From NCBI GenBank assembly GCA_017432685.1, contig JAFRIR010000069.1, positions 1 to 43,083 on the forward strand: DNA of 43,083 bases, written 5' to 3'. The position numbers and the translations under genes are program-made. Origin of the DNA: Flexilinea sp. GTDB taxonomy: Bacteria; Chloroflexota; Anaerolineae; Anaerolineales; Anaerolineaceae. Position 1 is the stretch's first letter; every line of letters begins with the position of its first letter. The notes beneath the pieces were generated by a model. The model searched no databases. It saw nothing but the letters and a program-made list of their open reading frames with translations, and was not told where the DNA came from. Positions 42,951 through 43,083 of the stretch are shown here, in pieces.

Positions 42951-43083
42951 GGGGATGTTCCGGTCTCGACGGGGGAGGCTGGTCCCGGATTGCGAGTCGA
43001 GAGGTGCCGACCTCGTAAAATCAGTACAAAAAATCAAGTGCCAACAATCGCACTTCCTACGCTGCAATGCCCCTCGCTGCATA
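42951..43083 (+). ncRNA. ssrA: tmRNA (ssrA), 5' part, cut by the window end
   Basis: tmRNA rescues stalled ribosomes and tags the unfinished protein for degradation. The 5' end GGGGATGTTCCGGTCTCGAC is typical of the tRNA-like 5' half and following helix. A tag-reading frame starts with GCC at 43040: A-N-N-R-T-S-Y-A-A-M-P-L-A-A, then TA at the last two bases, presumably a TAA stop. The ending LAA and the starting A-N fit the tmRNA tag pattern. The 3' tRNA-like half lies beyond the window. Confidence 0.93.

Overview
The window looks like chromosomal DNA of an anaerobic, gut-type Firmicute, most likely an uncultured member of the Clostridia. The reasons are strong AGGAGG-type ribosome sites, two PTS sugar systems, GH4 and GH1 glycosidases, LuxS, a DUF6273/sortase fusion protein, a tRNA-Val without encoded CCA and a clostridial-looking tmRNA. 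I cannot name a genus.

Left end (1-4.6 kb): mobile DNA. A GC-rich scrap (about 0.36-2.4 kb) holds a 5'-truncated MobA/MobL relaxase joined tail-to-tail to the remnant of a Tn916-like integrase whose catalytic tyrosine codon is now a stop. Next comes an AT-rich, apparently intact excisionase-integrase module that abuts the 3' end of a tRNA-Val gene, so an integrative element probably extends off the left edge.

4.8-13.9 kb: a GH4 alpha-galactosidase-type enzyme, a LysR regulator and a complete LIV-type ABC uptake operon (binding protein, two permeases, two ATPases), with LysR-box palindromes before both the glycosidase and the transporter. A zinc alcohol/polyol dehydrogenase and luxS follow.

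13.9-26.3 kb: a secreted-protein and protease island. It has a LytTR regulator with an NTF2/SnoaL-like N-terminus, a DUF6273-Ig-like-sortase fusion, a papain-family protease, an M13 metallopeptidase, an S41 protease and a very large S15 X-prolyl peptidase fused to an HExxH metallopeptidase domain. The S15 gene is interrupted by one TGA at an expected Trp. Two divergent promoter regions here share the same unusual architecture: paired direct repeats 21 bp apart, centred between opposing promoters. This suggests control by the local LytTR protein.

26.3-34.7 kb: an L-ascorbate (ula) locus. ulaE and a beta-propeller protein diverge from ulaG-ulaC-ulaA-ulaB. They are followed by a HAD phosphatase, a DeoR regulator and, convergently, a Cof-type phosphatase with a structured 5' leader. 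ulaD and ulaF are not in the window.

34.9-43.1 kb: a DUF3592 membrane protein, a beta-glucoside PTS (bglP-bglA type) with an intrinsic terminator between its two genes, a TrpXYZ-type ABC transporter, a small membrane-anchored protein and the 5' part of ssrA.

Intergenic regions are rich in small repeats: two MITE-like elements with the same 18-bp terminal inverted repeat, two arrays of 7-bp repeats that supply the stop codons of the genes they abut, and several GGGAC/GTCCC hairpins.
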